NCBI GenBank assembly: GCA_964035015.1
Contig: OZ036001.1
Span: forward strand, 16,654,111-16,718,110
DNA: 64,000 nucleotides
DNA from: Corallium rubrum
Lineage: Eukaryota; Cnidaria; Anthozoa; Scleralcyonacea; Coralliidae
Reading direction: 5' to 3'
The position numbers and the translations under genes were made by a program. Shown here piece by piece: positions 38,707 to 50,200 of the stretch. Numbering within the stretch: the first letter of the stretch is position 1; every line of letters begins with the position of its first letter. The notes below the pieces were generated by a model. It searched no databases and was not told the origin of the DNA. It saw nothing but the letters and a program-made list of their open reading frames with translations.

Positions 38707-39290
38707 TTAGTAGACAGATTAGTTTTATATCTATTCTGTTTAGTAACTACATGTATAGTTGCTACCATATAAGTGCAAGTAATGCACATGACAACGTTTT
38801 GTTCTTTACTGTTCTACATATTATGACTGTTTAATAGGTATAATTTATATTGTATCTTCAAATTATTGGGGAATGTTCTAATGTTTATTATACATGTATA
38901 CTGTAGGTACAGTACTTTTTAGATTATGGTGCTTGTATTAATTGAATGTATTTCTCATTAAATATTCATAGCACTTCGTTCAATGTCATGAGATGGCTTG
39001 ATTTACGACACGTGTTTTTACCTAGCTTAATTATTCAATTGGGCAGGGCTTTAAATATGAGGGGAAAGATATGTAAAATGTTAAATTTAAATATTGTATT
39101 TAGAAATAATTTCTAAAGTATGCTGTATTTTGTAATCATTTCTAAATACAGCTGTCTGTAGTCAGAAAACATTCCCAAACACATAATTTTTTCCACATAC
39201 AAATGCTGTTCAAGGCTAGGCGATCTTAAAACATCTCCTTCAGTCTTCTTCAAATTGCCTTGTTCAATATTAGACCAGAAGCCGTCCATG
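38707..39290. other. AT-rich intergenic DNA, nothing recognised
   Basis: No plausible exon or repeat beyond small palindromes such as TACATGTATA. Confidence 0.45.
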
Positions 39291-39292
39291 CC

Positions 39293-39601
39293 TTATCTGT
39301 TCAACATTAATTGTGGATTAATTTTTGAGAGTTTTTTTGTTTTTTTTGTTTTTTTTGTTTTTTCAGTCACTGATACATGTATTTCTAAGCAATCTCTTCT
39401 AGAGTATTGATCCATATCGTTTATTACATCGCCCTGTTGTAACAATTGGTCACTTAGATAAGAGATATGGGATTTCAATTCTTGGTTTTCTGTCTCTAGT
39501 TTTCCCGTTTTCTCCTCTAGGAGATTTACCTCTCCGACAATCTCATCATATTGAGCACTGAGGAATTGTATTGAATCAAGCACTTCTTCTACCTTTGCAG
39601 A
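39293..39601 (-). pseudogene. LINE ORF1-like coiled-coil fragment
   Basis: Long heptad-rich helix (VNLLEEKTGKLETENQELKS) followed by DMDQYSRRDCLEIHVSV, the pattern of non-LTR retrotransposon ORF1 proteins, where RR..LEI.G follows the coiled coil. No start codon in the frame and a stop soon after a (TTTTTTG)n tract. A fragment. Confidence 0.5.
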
Positions 39602-39952
39602 CAAGGGTCACTTTCCATAGTCTCATATGTTTCATAGTATCTGATATCAAATGCTTTAAATAGTCCTTTACAAAACAAAACTTCATGTCTCCACAAATTA
39701 TTTGCCCTGTTGCCGCACCCATTTTACGAGCAATGGCAATGTTGTGTAATGATAATTGTTCTCAGTGCATTAAATATCTAATGATGTGTGAGAAGCTATT
39801 TCAAATCCTCATTTATAGTGTTTTAGACTTGGTTCCCAAATCCCATGTGCCATTAACAATAGCTTGGCTGTGCATCTAAAACACTAACTCGGATATGAAA
39901 TGTTATTATAAATAATAGCATAACTTGAATTTTTTGTGCTTATTCCTGCAAA

Positions 39953-40126
39953 TTAAACTGTGATTAACTCCACAGTCCTCAAAAACAAATTACAGCCATG
40001 ATTTCCATCATTTTCAAGGGGATTCACTGCATTCCTGATACGAGTCCATTGTTCATCGGTTAGGTTTACATTTAATTCTGGAACTTGCAAGTCATTGTCA
40101 GTAACATTGCAAGGCACTGGGCCATC
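39953..40126 (-). pseudogene. 3' exon of an integrase-core-type gene, cut by the hAT element
   Basis: On the minus strand the frame reads PVPCNVTDNDLQVPELNVNL, then TDEQWTRIRNAVNPL and a TAA at 39953. This is the usual C-terminus of a family of integrase-core proteins widespread in fish and invertebrates. Its upstream half of the exon resumes at 43201, beyond the hAT insertion, in the same frame across the duplicated GGGCCATC. Confidence 0.6.
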
Positions 40127-40696
40127 CAGGGGCGGATTTAGGGTACGTCAAACACGTCAAGCGACTAACATAAAAAAAATTGACTAATTAATTCAAAAAT
40201 ATTTGACTAATTAATTAAAAAAAAATTGACTGATTAATTAAAAAAAATAGTCGACTAATTAATTCAATTAAAAAACCCCAACTAGACTACATTTATTATT
40301 TTCCAGATTTTTGAAATTTTATTTTAAAACCGTATCGAGCAGCGAATCGCCGAATGCGAGCGCAATCTGCAAAAAAACTCTACGTCCCAGTCCGCCGTGT
40401 TGACTGTGGGCTACTCGGTCAACCTACTTATATACCAGGCCACTAGAGCATACTTGTACGCTCGGACTAGGGATAGAGGTGTAAATCTTTACAAATATGG
40501 ATAATTTGAGTACGTCAAAATGGCCGACTACGTCGAAATAACGAGCGCTGATTGGTTAAAAACACTGCAAGTTAGTCGGAAGTGCAGGCAAGTACGTCGG
40601 AAGTAAAGTTTCTTGACGCACTTGGCTTTTGATTGGCTATACAGGATGGTTTGACTAACTTACAGCATGATCAAGCTTTGAGACGGAGTTCGTATC

Positions 40697-41458
40697 ATGG
40701 CTTCTACGAATGTCATGGAACGTGTAGAAAACGCTTTTAAAGCTAAGGATGATGAATTGCTGCAACAGATCTATCGCGATTTGTCATCGAAAATCAACTC
40801 TTGTGCCGTCCTTTCTAATCAAGAGATTTTGGAGCAGATTGGGAAAAAGTTGCACAGAGATTTCAGTGCGGAGTCATACATTCCTCTGTATGCCAAATAT
40901 GCTGGAAAGTCAAAGAAGTTTTGTATTGCTCTAAGGTGAGTGAATAATCTATTATCTAAGCGTTGGCATTCAACTTTACTAGTCTACTTAGCTATGATCA
41001 GTCTATGTACCGTGAATTATTTAAATTAGACAGAAAGTCAATTCATTTATTATTGATATTATTTAAATTTGTATCAATATTAAAAAAATAGCTACAGGCA
41101 AAGTTGATTTCGAACTCAATATTTTACATCTCAACCAGCTATTTTAGCCTACCTAGTATACAAAATAGTGATAACACTTATAGTCTAATAGAAATGAGCT
41201 GTTTTGTTAGTTTCTATGTATTTTCTTTCCATGTCGATTGACTTGGATTGAATATTAAAATACATGATTTTGTATTTTGTGTTTAGATCTGAAGCCTCTG
41301 GAAACTGCTTATACAGCTCTGTTTCTTTGGCAATGGTAGGTGACAATTCTCTTACTGTGGACCTTCGAGCTTTAACATCCACTGAGTTGTATCTTAATAC
41401 TCAATTTTACTGTGACCATCCATATTTCTTATCAGCATATGATAAACATAAAGAAAAG
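40697..41458 (+). CDS. OTU-like N-terminal exons captured in the hAT element
   Basis: Exons 40697-40935 (ATG, MASTNVMERVENAF) and 41287-41458 join in phase over a GTGAG...TTTAG intron. The second opens with SEASGNCLYSSVSLAMVGD, an OTU-type cysteine protease start, then LRALTSTELYLNTQFYCDHP. This resembles the N-terminal region of Ginger/KRABA2-like integrase proteins. The usual D in DGNC is Ser. No third exon with the catalytic His was found before the repeats, so it is likely a truncated captured fragment. Confidence 0.6.
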
Positions 41459-41957
41459 GTTTGTCATACATAGGAAAGTCATTGACAAATTTGCAGCTGA
41501 CAACAGAAGAATTGAATTGATTTGATTACTTTACATTTAAATAATTTAATTCCAAAAATCAATAAAATAATAATAATTATAATAATAAAAATTGATTACC
41601 TAACTACTGGATAGATCTTTCACATTGTTCTATAAAGCCTAGGCAACTGTGATATGTATATCTGATTCTGTCAGGTATGAGGTATTCTGAGGTATATTAA
41701 AGATGTCTTTTTCGTTTTTTTAGTCACTCATTTAGTTTCTATTTGTCATTATTTAGCTATTTTAATTTAGTTTTTGTTTATAATCTTGGGGAGATACCCA
41801 CATTAAGTGGTGACCTAATTTTCTCTACTTATTTTTAATGTTGGGGAGATAACACATTAAGTCAGATGCTTTGTTGCATAGTTAATACATTAGTTTAGGT
41901 GATAGTTAATCGGTCAAGGGTTACTTAGATGTTAGCTTAATTAGAGGTTAAAGGGTT

Positions 41958-42765
41958 CATTTGACTGGGATGATGTAGATGGTTGAGCAACTCTATGTCC
42001 ATGAAATGTCCCATTATGGTCATCAATAAAAGCTTCTCTCAATCAGACATTGTCTGCTTGGGTTGATGTGCAAAAGGCAAGTATCTGGCACCTGAAAACC
42101 AGACAGCTCAAAGGTACTTGGGTTGGGGGGTGGTGGGTATGGTGGTTCATTTATTTGGGGTTAATTTGGCCAGGATGATGTAGAGGGTTGAGCACCTCTA
42201 TGTCCATGAAATGTCCCATTATGGTCACAAAGACACTAATCAAAGCTTCCCTAACCAGACATTGTCTGCTTGGGTTGATGTGCAAAAGGCGAGTATCTGG
42301 CGCCTGAAAACCAGACAGCTCAAAGGTACTTGGGTTGGGGGGTGGTGGGTATGGGGTTCATTTATTTGGGGTTAATTTGGACCAGGATGATGTAGAGGGT
42401 TGAGCACCTCTATGTCCATGAAATGTCCCATTATGGTCACAAAGACACTAATCAAAGCTTCCCTAACCAGACATTGTCTGCTTGGGTTGATGTGCAAAAG
42501 GCGAGTATCTGGCGCCTGAAAACCAGACAGCTCAAAGGTACTTGGGTTGGGGGGTGGTGGGTATGGGGTTCATTTATTTGGGGTTAATTTGACCAGGATG
42601 ATGTAGAGGGTTGAGCACCTCTATGTCCATGAAATGTCCCATTATGGTCACAAAGACACTAATCAAAGCTTCCCTAACCAGACATTGTCTGCTTGGGTTG
42701 ATGTGCAAAAGGCGAGTATCTGGCGCCTGAAAACCAGACAGCTCTGGGTAGGTGGGGCTCATCAG
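41958..42765. repeat. Four tandem copies of a 213-bp unit
   Basis: The units share GATGATGTAGAGGGTTGAGC, CATGAAATGTCCCATTATGG, CAGACATTGTCTGCTTGGG and CTGAAAACCAGACAGCTC. The first copy is the most diverged; copies 2-4 are almost identical, so the expansion is recent. It lies wholly inside the hAT element. Confidence 0.85.
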
Positions 42766-43200
42766 CCATGGAAGGCAGCCCACCTAGGAGAAGGAAAACT
42801 CTGATTTCAAACTCTTGGAGCTTCACTTGTATGTTGGTCCGGCTGTCCATGTTGGATTCACTGACTGCAACAACATGTTACGGGTGTTTGATGTGTTTCC
42901 TAGGCATACTGATGAGCTCTGATATGAGCGAAACAGTCATCTTTTTTATGATATGTGACTACATAATTAAATCTCAGCTCAAATTGGACAAAAAAAACCC
43001 CAACAAAATCTGAAAAATAATAAAATGTTTCTAAAAAACATGTTTGAAAACATGCTCAAAAGTGCTATCAGATCGCAGGAAATGCCATTTCCGAGACCCA
43101 GATTTCAAAAATTTTCTGGAGGGGCATGCCCCCAGACCCCCCTACATGTGTGGACCCCGCCATTTTGACTAAGGTATAAAAATTCCTAGATCCGCCCCTG

Positions 43201-43321
43201 GGGCCATCATCATCAATACCAAGGTCTTGCCAGTTGGTATTTCCTCCAATAATGTTTTCAATGGCACTGTAATTGCACTGTAAATTGTACATAGGCAGAC
43301 CAAAGAACACATTGAAATTGG
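43201..43321 (-). pseudogene. Upstream half of the exon split by the hAT element
   Basis: The frame on the minus strand reads NFNVFFGLPMYNLQ and NWQDLGIDDDGP and stops at the target duplication, continuing in 40126-39953. A splice acceptor (CACAAG) fits at about 43322. Confidence 0.5.
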
Positions 43322-43604
43322 CTTGTGCAAAGGAATATGCATATATCATGGTATAAGTGACATTTATTCTAATTAATTAAATCACAAATATACCAAGTCT
43401 GAGTCAACAGGTCCAAGGCTTAGCAATAAATAAAAGCATGGTGTTTCCACAAATTTATATCTTAGTTAATACTAAGAGGAAATATGGTGATACCAAAAAC
43501 TTTTCATAAATACAGTATTATACTCACCATAATGCATTGGGACATGGGACATTGTAAACACGGCGAAGAATGGCAACACTACGCCTCATCGCACGACTTA
43601 AAGG

Positions 43605-44321
43605 CTATACAACACGAATTGCATCTCTGACTTTCCATCTTTGGACGTGAATATGTCTTTGTCTTAGAGCTCCCAAGACAAACGTTTCACCAGCATTAGG
43701 TAAGATCTGAAGAACTTCTCGAACAATATTACATAACTCATTTGGAGTGATTTCGGAATAGGTGTTTCGTGGCCCACTGGTATTATTGACAGTCAAGCCA
43801 TATTCATGGCGTTGTCGCAATAAAGTGCGATAGCTTACCCCAGTTGCCACTGCAACTTGCTCCCATCTGCGGTGAATCCCATACAAGTTACGAAGGGCTT
43901 CTTCGGGAAGAGAATATCGACGCCTACCCCTGCTATTTCTCTCCTCTATTGGGCAACTAAAACGAAGAGGGTTTGATGAATTCTCGTGTCTAATCCAAAC
44001 TTCGTCGTAACTTTGGTGTAAGGAATGCAAATGCGATACTAAAGAACCGAGATCGTTCTGGAGTTGTCGATCGCAACGCTCCACAGAACACTGCCAAAGT
44101 ATATTCACTACAAATAAACTGTCCTCTAGCCGTCGCTGAATAAATTCGATGGCATTGATGTTGTCACAAAACAACTGACGGCGAGCCTCTGATATTTGCC
44201 CAGGTATATCCCGTAAGAAAGACTCGATGTTGATCTCTGGATTATCCGCCATTTTGAAAATTGGAATTTGATTATTTGAATTAGTACCCATTCTCCTGTT
44301 TGTAACGTATATCACGGGCAT
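43605..44321 (-). pseudogene. First exon of integrase-core-type gene (HTH region)
   Basis: ATG at 44321; an in-frame MADNPEINIESF follows. Residues 150-235 hold the DNA-binding part: YSLPEEALRNLYG, then VAVATGVSYRTLLRQRHEYGL and ALRQRHIHVQRWKVRDAIR, typical of the N-terminal helix-turn-helix of these integrase-core proteins. The catalytic DDE exon expected next is absent in the 280 bp to the following exon, so the gene is internally deleted or was never complete here. Confidence 0.6.
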
Positions 44322-44521
44322 TTTTTTAAATAGGTGATAAGTATCATGTTTCTTATGATATATATCACGAAGTTACAATGTATCTAACAAGTTCTGATAT
44401 ATATCACGAGGTATAACGTATATATTCAGAGAAGTAATGTATACATCACGAGCTATGATATGTATATTAACATAAATATTTATCACAAGAACTGTAATAT
44501 ATTTTGTCACATTTGGCGCCA

Positions 44522-44798
<277 letters not shown>

Positions 44799-44907
44799 TA
44801 TATATACATATATCATAGATTTTCGCTTACCTCAAAAGTCTGCAACAGTCTGTTTCATCTAAAAAAGAATCTTCAGGCAGATGACAATTTTCGAAAACAG
44901 GGTGTGC

Positions 44908-47084
44908 TTATATCCTTCCTGCCGGGACGTGGGAGTGTGGGGGTGAAACAATACATGCATTCATGGCTTTTGTTGCGCTGTTTGCGCGGAATTTATTTCG
45001 ATGACGACATTGACTGATAATTTCTGCTCTTTTGTTGAGTAAACAATTCTTGTTTTTATCTTTCAAAATATAAAATTTTTCTTCTAAACATAAATTACAT
45101 CGTTTTGAACCTCCCGTGTACGAAATAGAATGTTTTAAAATTTGCCAATTAATACTAAAATCCTTATTGTTTTCTTTCAATGCCCAAATATATTTCGAAA
45201 GTTCGGTGTCGTTTGCATGTTTTTTATGCTGAAAAGATTTAGTGTGGTTGGCCAATCGCTCTTTGAATGTGGTTGAAGTCATGCCAATGTAATTCTTGAT
45301 CGTGTTTGTGTTGTTTACTGTGACTGTTGCTTTGTATACTATGTCCCTAGTCATGCATTGTTTTCTAAGTGGACAATTCGTGTTTTTCCTACAATTGCAA
45401 CTGCTAGTGTCCTTATCCTGTGGCATGTTATTCCTAGATATGCGTGCATTGTGTTTAGTGATTATTGACTTAACATTGTTCATGCAGCTGTAACTTACTT
45501 TGACTGTGTTTCTGTTAAAAATCTTATGGAGCTTGTGGTGTGGTGGGAAGTGCTTGTCAATTAGGTTTAGGAAATTACGTCCTATGTTTGTGCTTACACT
45601 CTTGCTAAAAGGTGGGTTGAACCAAGTGATGTTGCGTTGCCTATTCCTGCGTGGTTGCTGTGCTGTGTGTTGAGTGTAGCTAAGATCATGATCAAAGTTG
45701 CTGTGCCTAAGTGCGTTCTGATATATGGGTGCAGATTCCTGAAAAACTTGTTCATCTGATGAGAGAAGTGCGATGCGCTTGTTGATTGATGCAGGTAACT
45801 GTCTTGTGATGCTTGGTGGGTGGTTAGAGTGCTTATTTATGTAAAGCGGATCGTCATTGGGCTTCCTATAGGGCCTATAATTTCCATTGTTAAGGTCGAA
45901 AGTTACATCTAAAAAGTTTACTATGCGTAAATTTGCTTCGGCGGTAATTTTTAGGTCAAACTGCTCGAAAATTTTGTGGAGTTCTTTCCTTGTTTTGTCT
46001 GCTAAACGTGCTGATTTACTTTTTATAATAGCCAAACCGTCATCTCTATATAGGCCAATGCTTTCTTTGCCAAATTTCTTACTTAGGTGATTTAAAATGA
46101 AAAGGCCTACTAACTCACAAACTTCCGCGCCGTCGAAACAACCCATGGTAACGTCAAACAAACTATTGCTATCTTTTTTTATCCATGAAATTCCGGTATT
46201 GAAAAGGAGAGATTTTCTAGCGTGTTTTATTATTGAAATATTGTTTTCAGTTATAGTAGCCAAATTCGAAGCCCAAGATAATGCTTGGTCCAATAGTTTT
46301 TCAGAAATAGACGGATAGAAATCGACAATATCAAACGAAATAAAACTATGTCTGTCCTTATCTTTTATATTGCCAAACCACTCAATTACTTGTTTTGTAT
46401 TTCTCCATTGATTTAAATTCAGTTTTTGTCTCAAATTAGAATTAATTTTGTCCAAAATCACCTTACTTAGTTTTCCGGATTCGCTTTTAGCGGGGTTAAT
46501 TAATCGGCATTTTGGATTGTTTTCGAAATTTTCTTTGTGGTCTTTTAAAGATATAAATGCTTCGCGTTTTTTCATTTTTTCAATTTTGTCGCCGATTCCT
46601 AAACTGTTCGAAATTTCTTTTAGTTCCGAATCAATTTCATCTATAGTGTCCTCGGATCCATGCTTATATGTTTTTGTTATGTTGTCATGTAGGAGCTTGT
46701 TGTATGTGTCGAGCGGGGTTTCATAAATGTCCCAAGATTTGTCTGCAAAAATGAAAATGTTGGGAGATGAATTAATTTTCTTTAAATCGGTAGCCAAACA
46801 TTTCTGAAACTGGTTCGTATATGGCCGAAATTGTATATTTTCGATGAGTTTTATAAGGTCGTCTTCGAAAGGTTTTATTTCCGGAATAGAAGGAGGTGTT
46901 TTGTTGGACGCAAGGCCGAAAGGGTTGTTTTGATTTTCTCTCTGTTTGTTTTTAAGAAAAAATTGGCTTTCCATCTCATACGTTTTATTACACTTTCCAC
47001 TTTTTCAATCAAATTCTTCAAATAAGCGTCCTGTGATGGTATTGGGATATTCTTTAGAGAATAGTCAAATCGAAATTGCCGCAT
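44908..47084 (-). mobile_element. Penelope-like element coding region (RT plus GIY-YIG), one frame break
   Basis: The N-terminus (MRQFRFDYSLKNIPIP, IEKVESVIKRMRWKA; ATG at 47084) is in one frame; at a T6 run near 46960 it changes to the 688-codon main frame (ATG at 46974). Reverse transcriptase motifs: EAFISLKDHKENF, SFISFDIVDFYPSIS and the catalytic box GLYRDDGLAI, where YRDD replaces the usual YxDD residue. The C-terminal part has the Cys cluster CNCRKNTNCPLRKQC and a GIY-YIG nuclease (VYKATV, NYIGMT, FKERLANHTKSF). RT followed by GIY-YIG defines Penelope-like elements. Little non-coding flank is visible. Confidence 0.82.
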
Positions 47085-47213
47085 TTTGAAGTTAAATAGA
47101 AATGAATAACGTAAACAAGAGTGCACAACCGATATACGGGTGCGAATATACGTGTGGGTTTTGGTCTACGAAACGCAAAGAGTGCTCGATAACATATAGT
47201 TAGAGCAAATCTA

Positions 47214-50200
47214 CAATCCTGGACAAAATTGTTGGGACACTTTGCCGATTTTGACGATTGTCGCATAGTGTCCCAAGCACTTTTGTCCAGGATTGTCTGA
47301 AAATTGCGAATTAGACAAAATCGAAGAAAAAAACAATTTGAACGCGACGATTCTGCGCAGTTTGTTCCAAAACGACACAAATATGCTCCCACATGGATGA
47401 ACAACAGATTGTTTGTGGTGTATAGATGGTTCGGTGAATATGCAAATTAAATAAGAGCTCCCGTGCGGGTGGTACCGGTGCGGGTGGGAACTCTGCAGAG
47501 ACTCTGCTCCAGTGATCCCTTCCCCATTGAGGGGGTAAGGGGGAGCAGAGATGGGGGCTCTTTTATTAAACTGTATATCTTTTGCAATGTTACAAAGTTA
47601 AAAAGCTGTGTTTTGTTGAAAATTCATAAATTCATCATTTTCAGACAATCCTGGACAAAATTGTTGGGACACTTTGCCGATTTTGACGATTGTCGCATAG
47701 TGTCCCAAGCACTTTTGTCCAGGATTGTCTGAAAATTGCGAATTAGACAAAATCGAAGAAAAAAACAATTTGAACGCGACGATTCTGCGCAGTTTGTTCC
47801 AAAACGACACAAATATGCTCCCACATGGATGAACAACAGATTGTTTGTGGTGTATAGATGGTTCGGTGAATATGCAAATTAAATAAGAGCTCCCGTGCGG
47901 GTGGTACCGGTGCGGGTGGGAACTCTGCAGAGACTCTGCTCCAGTGATCCCTTCCCCATTGAGGGGGTAAGGGGGAGCAGAGATGGGGGCTCTTTTATTA
48001 AACTGTATATCTTTTGCAATGTTACAAAGTTAAAAAGCTGTGTTTTGTTGAAAATTCATAAATTCATCATTTTCAGACAATCCTGGACAAAATTGTTGGG
48101 ACACTTTGCCGATTTTGACGATTGTCGCATAGTGTCCCAAGCACTTTTGTCCAGGATTGTCTGAAAATTGCGAATTAGACAAAATCGAAGAAAAAAACAA
48201 TTTGAACGCGACGATTCTGCGCAGTTTGTTCCAAAACGACACAAATATGCTCCCACATGGATGAACAACAGATTGTTTGTGGTGTATAGATGGTTCGGTG
48301 AATATGCAAATTAAATAAGAGCTCCCGTGCGGGTGGTACCGGTGCGGGTGGGAACTCTGCAGAGACTCTGCTCCAGTGATCCCTTCCCCATTGAGGGGGT
48401 AAGGGGGAGCAGAGATGGGGGCTCTTTTATTAAACTGTATATCTTTTGCAATGTTACAAAGTTAAAAAGCTGTGTTTTGGTGAAAATTCATAAATTCATC
48501 ATTTTCAGACAATCCTGGACAAAATTGTTGGGACACTTTGCCGATTTTGACGATTGTCGCATAGTGTCCCAAGCACTTTTGTCCAGGATTGTCTGAAAAT
48601 TGCGAATTAGACAAAATCGAAGAAAAAAACAATTTGAACGCGACGATTCTGCGCAGTTTGTTCCAAAACGACACAAATATGCTCCCACATGGATGAACAA
48701 CAGATTGTTTGTGGTGTATAGATGGTTCGGTGAATATGCAAATTAAATAAGAGCTCCCGTGCGGGTGGTACCGGTGCGGGTGGGAACTCTGCAGAGACTC
48801 TGCTCCAGTGATCCCTTCCCCATTGAGGGGGTAAGGGGGAGCAGAGATGGGGGCTCTTTTATTAAACTGTATATCTTTTGCAATGTTACAAAGTTAAAAA
48901 GCTGTGTTTTGGTGAAAATTCATAAATTCATCATTTTCAGACAATCCTGGACAAAATTGTTGGGACACTTTGCCGATTTTGACGATTGTCGCATAGTGTC
49001 CCAAGCACTTTTGTCCAGGATTGTCTGAAAATTGCGAATTAGACAAAATCGAAGAAAAAAACAATTTGAACGCGACGATTCTGCGCAGTTTGTTCCAAAA
49101 CGACACAAATATGCTCCCACATGGATGAACAACAGATTGTTTGTGGTGTATAGATGGTTCGGTGAATATGCAAATTAAATAAGAGCTCCCGTGCGGGTGG
49201 TACCGGTGCGGGTGGGAACTCTGCAGAGACTCTGCTCCAGTGATCCCTTCCCCATTGAGGGGGTAAGGGGGAGCAGAGATGGGGGCTCTTTTATTAAACT
49301 GTATATCTTTTGCAATGTTACAAAGTTAAAAAGCTGTGTTTTGTTGAAAATTCATAAATTCATCATTTTCAGACAATCCTGGACAAAATTGTTGGGACAC
49401 TTTGCCGATTTTGACGATTGTCGCATAGTGTCCCAAGCACTTTTGTCCAGGATTGTCTGAAAATTGCGAATTAGACAAAATCGAAGAAAAAAACAATTTG
49501 AACGCGACGATTCTGCGCAGTTTGTTCCAAAACGACACAAATATGCTCCCACATGGATGAACAACAGATTGTTTGTGGTGTATAGATGGTTCGGTGAATA
49601 TGCAAATTAAATAAGAGCTCCCGTGCGGGTGGTACCGGTGCGGGTGGGAACTCTGCAGAGACTCTGCTCCAGTGATCCCTTCCCCATTGAGGGGGTAAGG
49701 GGGAGCAGAGATGGGGGCTCTTTTATTAAACTGTATATCTTTTGCAATGTTACAAAGTTAAAAAGCTGTGTTTTGTTGAAAATTCATAAATTCATCATTT
49801 TCAGACAATCCTGGACAAAATTGTTGGGACACTTTGCCGATTTTGACGATTGTCGCATAGTGTCCCAAGCACTTTTGTCCAGGATTGTCTGAAAATTGCG
49901 AATTAGACAAAATCGAAGAAAAAAACAATTTGAACGCGACGATTCTGCGCAGTTTGTTCCAAAACGACACAAATATGCTCCCACATGGATGAACAACAGA
50001 TTGTTTGTGGTGTATAGATGGTTCGGTGAATATGCAAATTAAATAAGAGCTCCCGTGCGGGTGGTACCGGTGCGGGTGGGAACTCTGCAGAGACTCTGCT
50101 CCAGTGATCCCTTCCCCATTGAGGGGGTAAGGGGGAGCAGAGATGGGGGCTCTTTTATTAAACTGTATATCTTTTGCAATGTTACAAAGTTAAAAAGCTG

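Larger units (their letters stand above)
40127..43200. mobile_element. hAT-like non-autonomous transposon, 3074 bp, carrying OTU exons
   Basis: The ends are CAGGGGCGGATTTAGG and the complement of CAGGGGCGGATCTAGG, a common hAT terminal sequence. The 8-bp target duplication GGGCCATC is perfect (40119-40126 and 43201-43208). No hAT transposase is present. It contains two spliced exons of an OTU-like protein (40697-41458) and four 213-bp tandem repeats. It landed in an exon of the minus-strand integrase-type gene. Confidence 0.85.
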
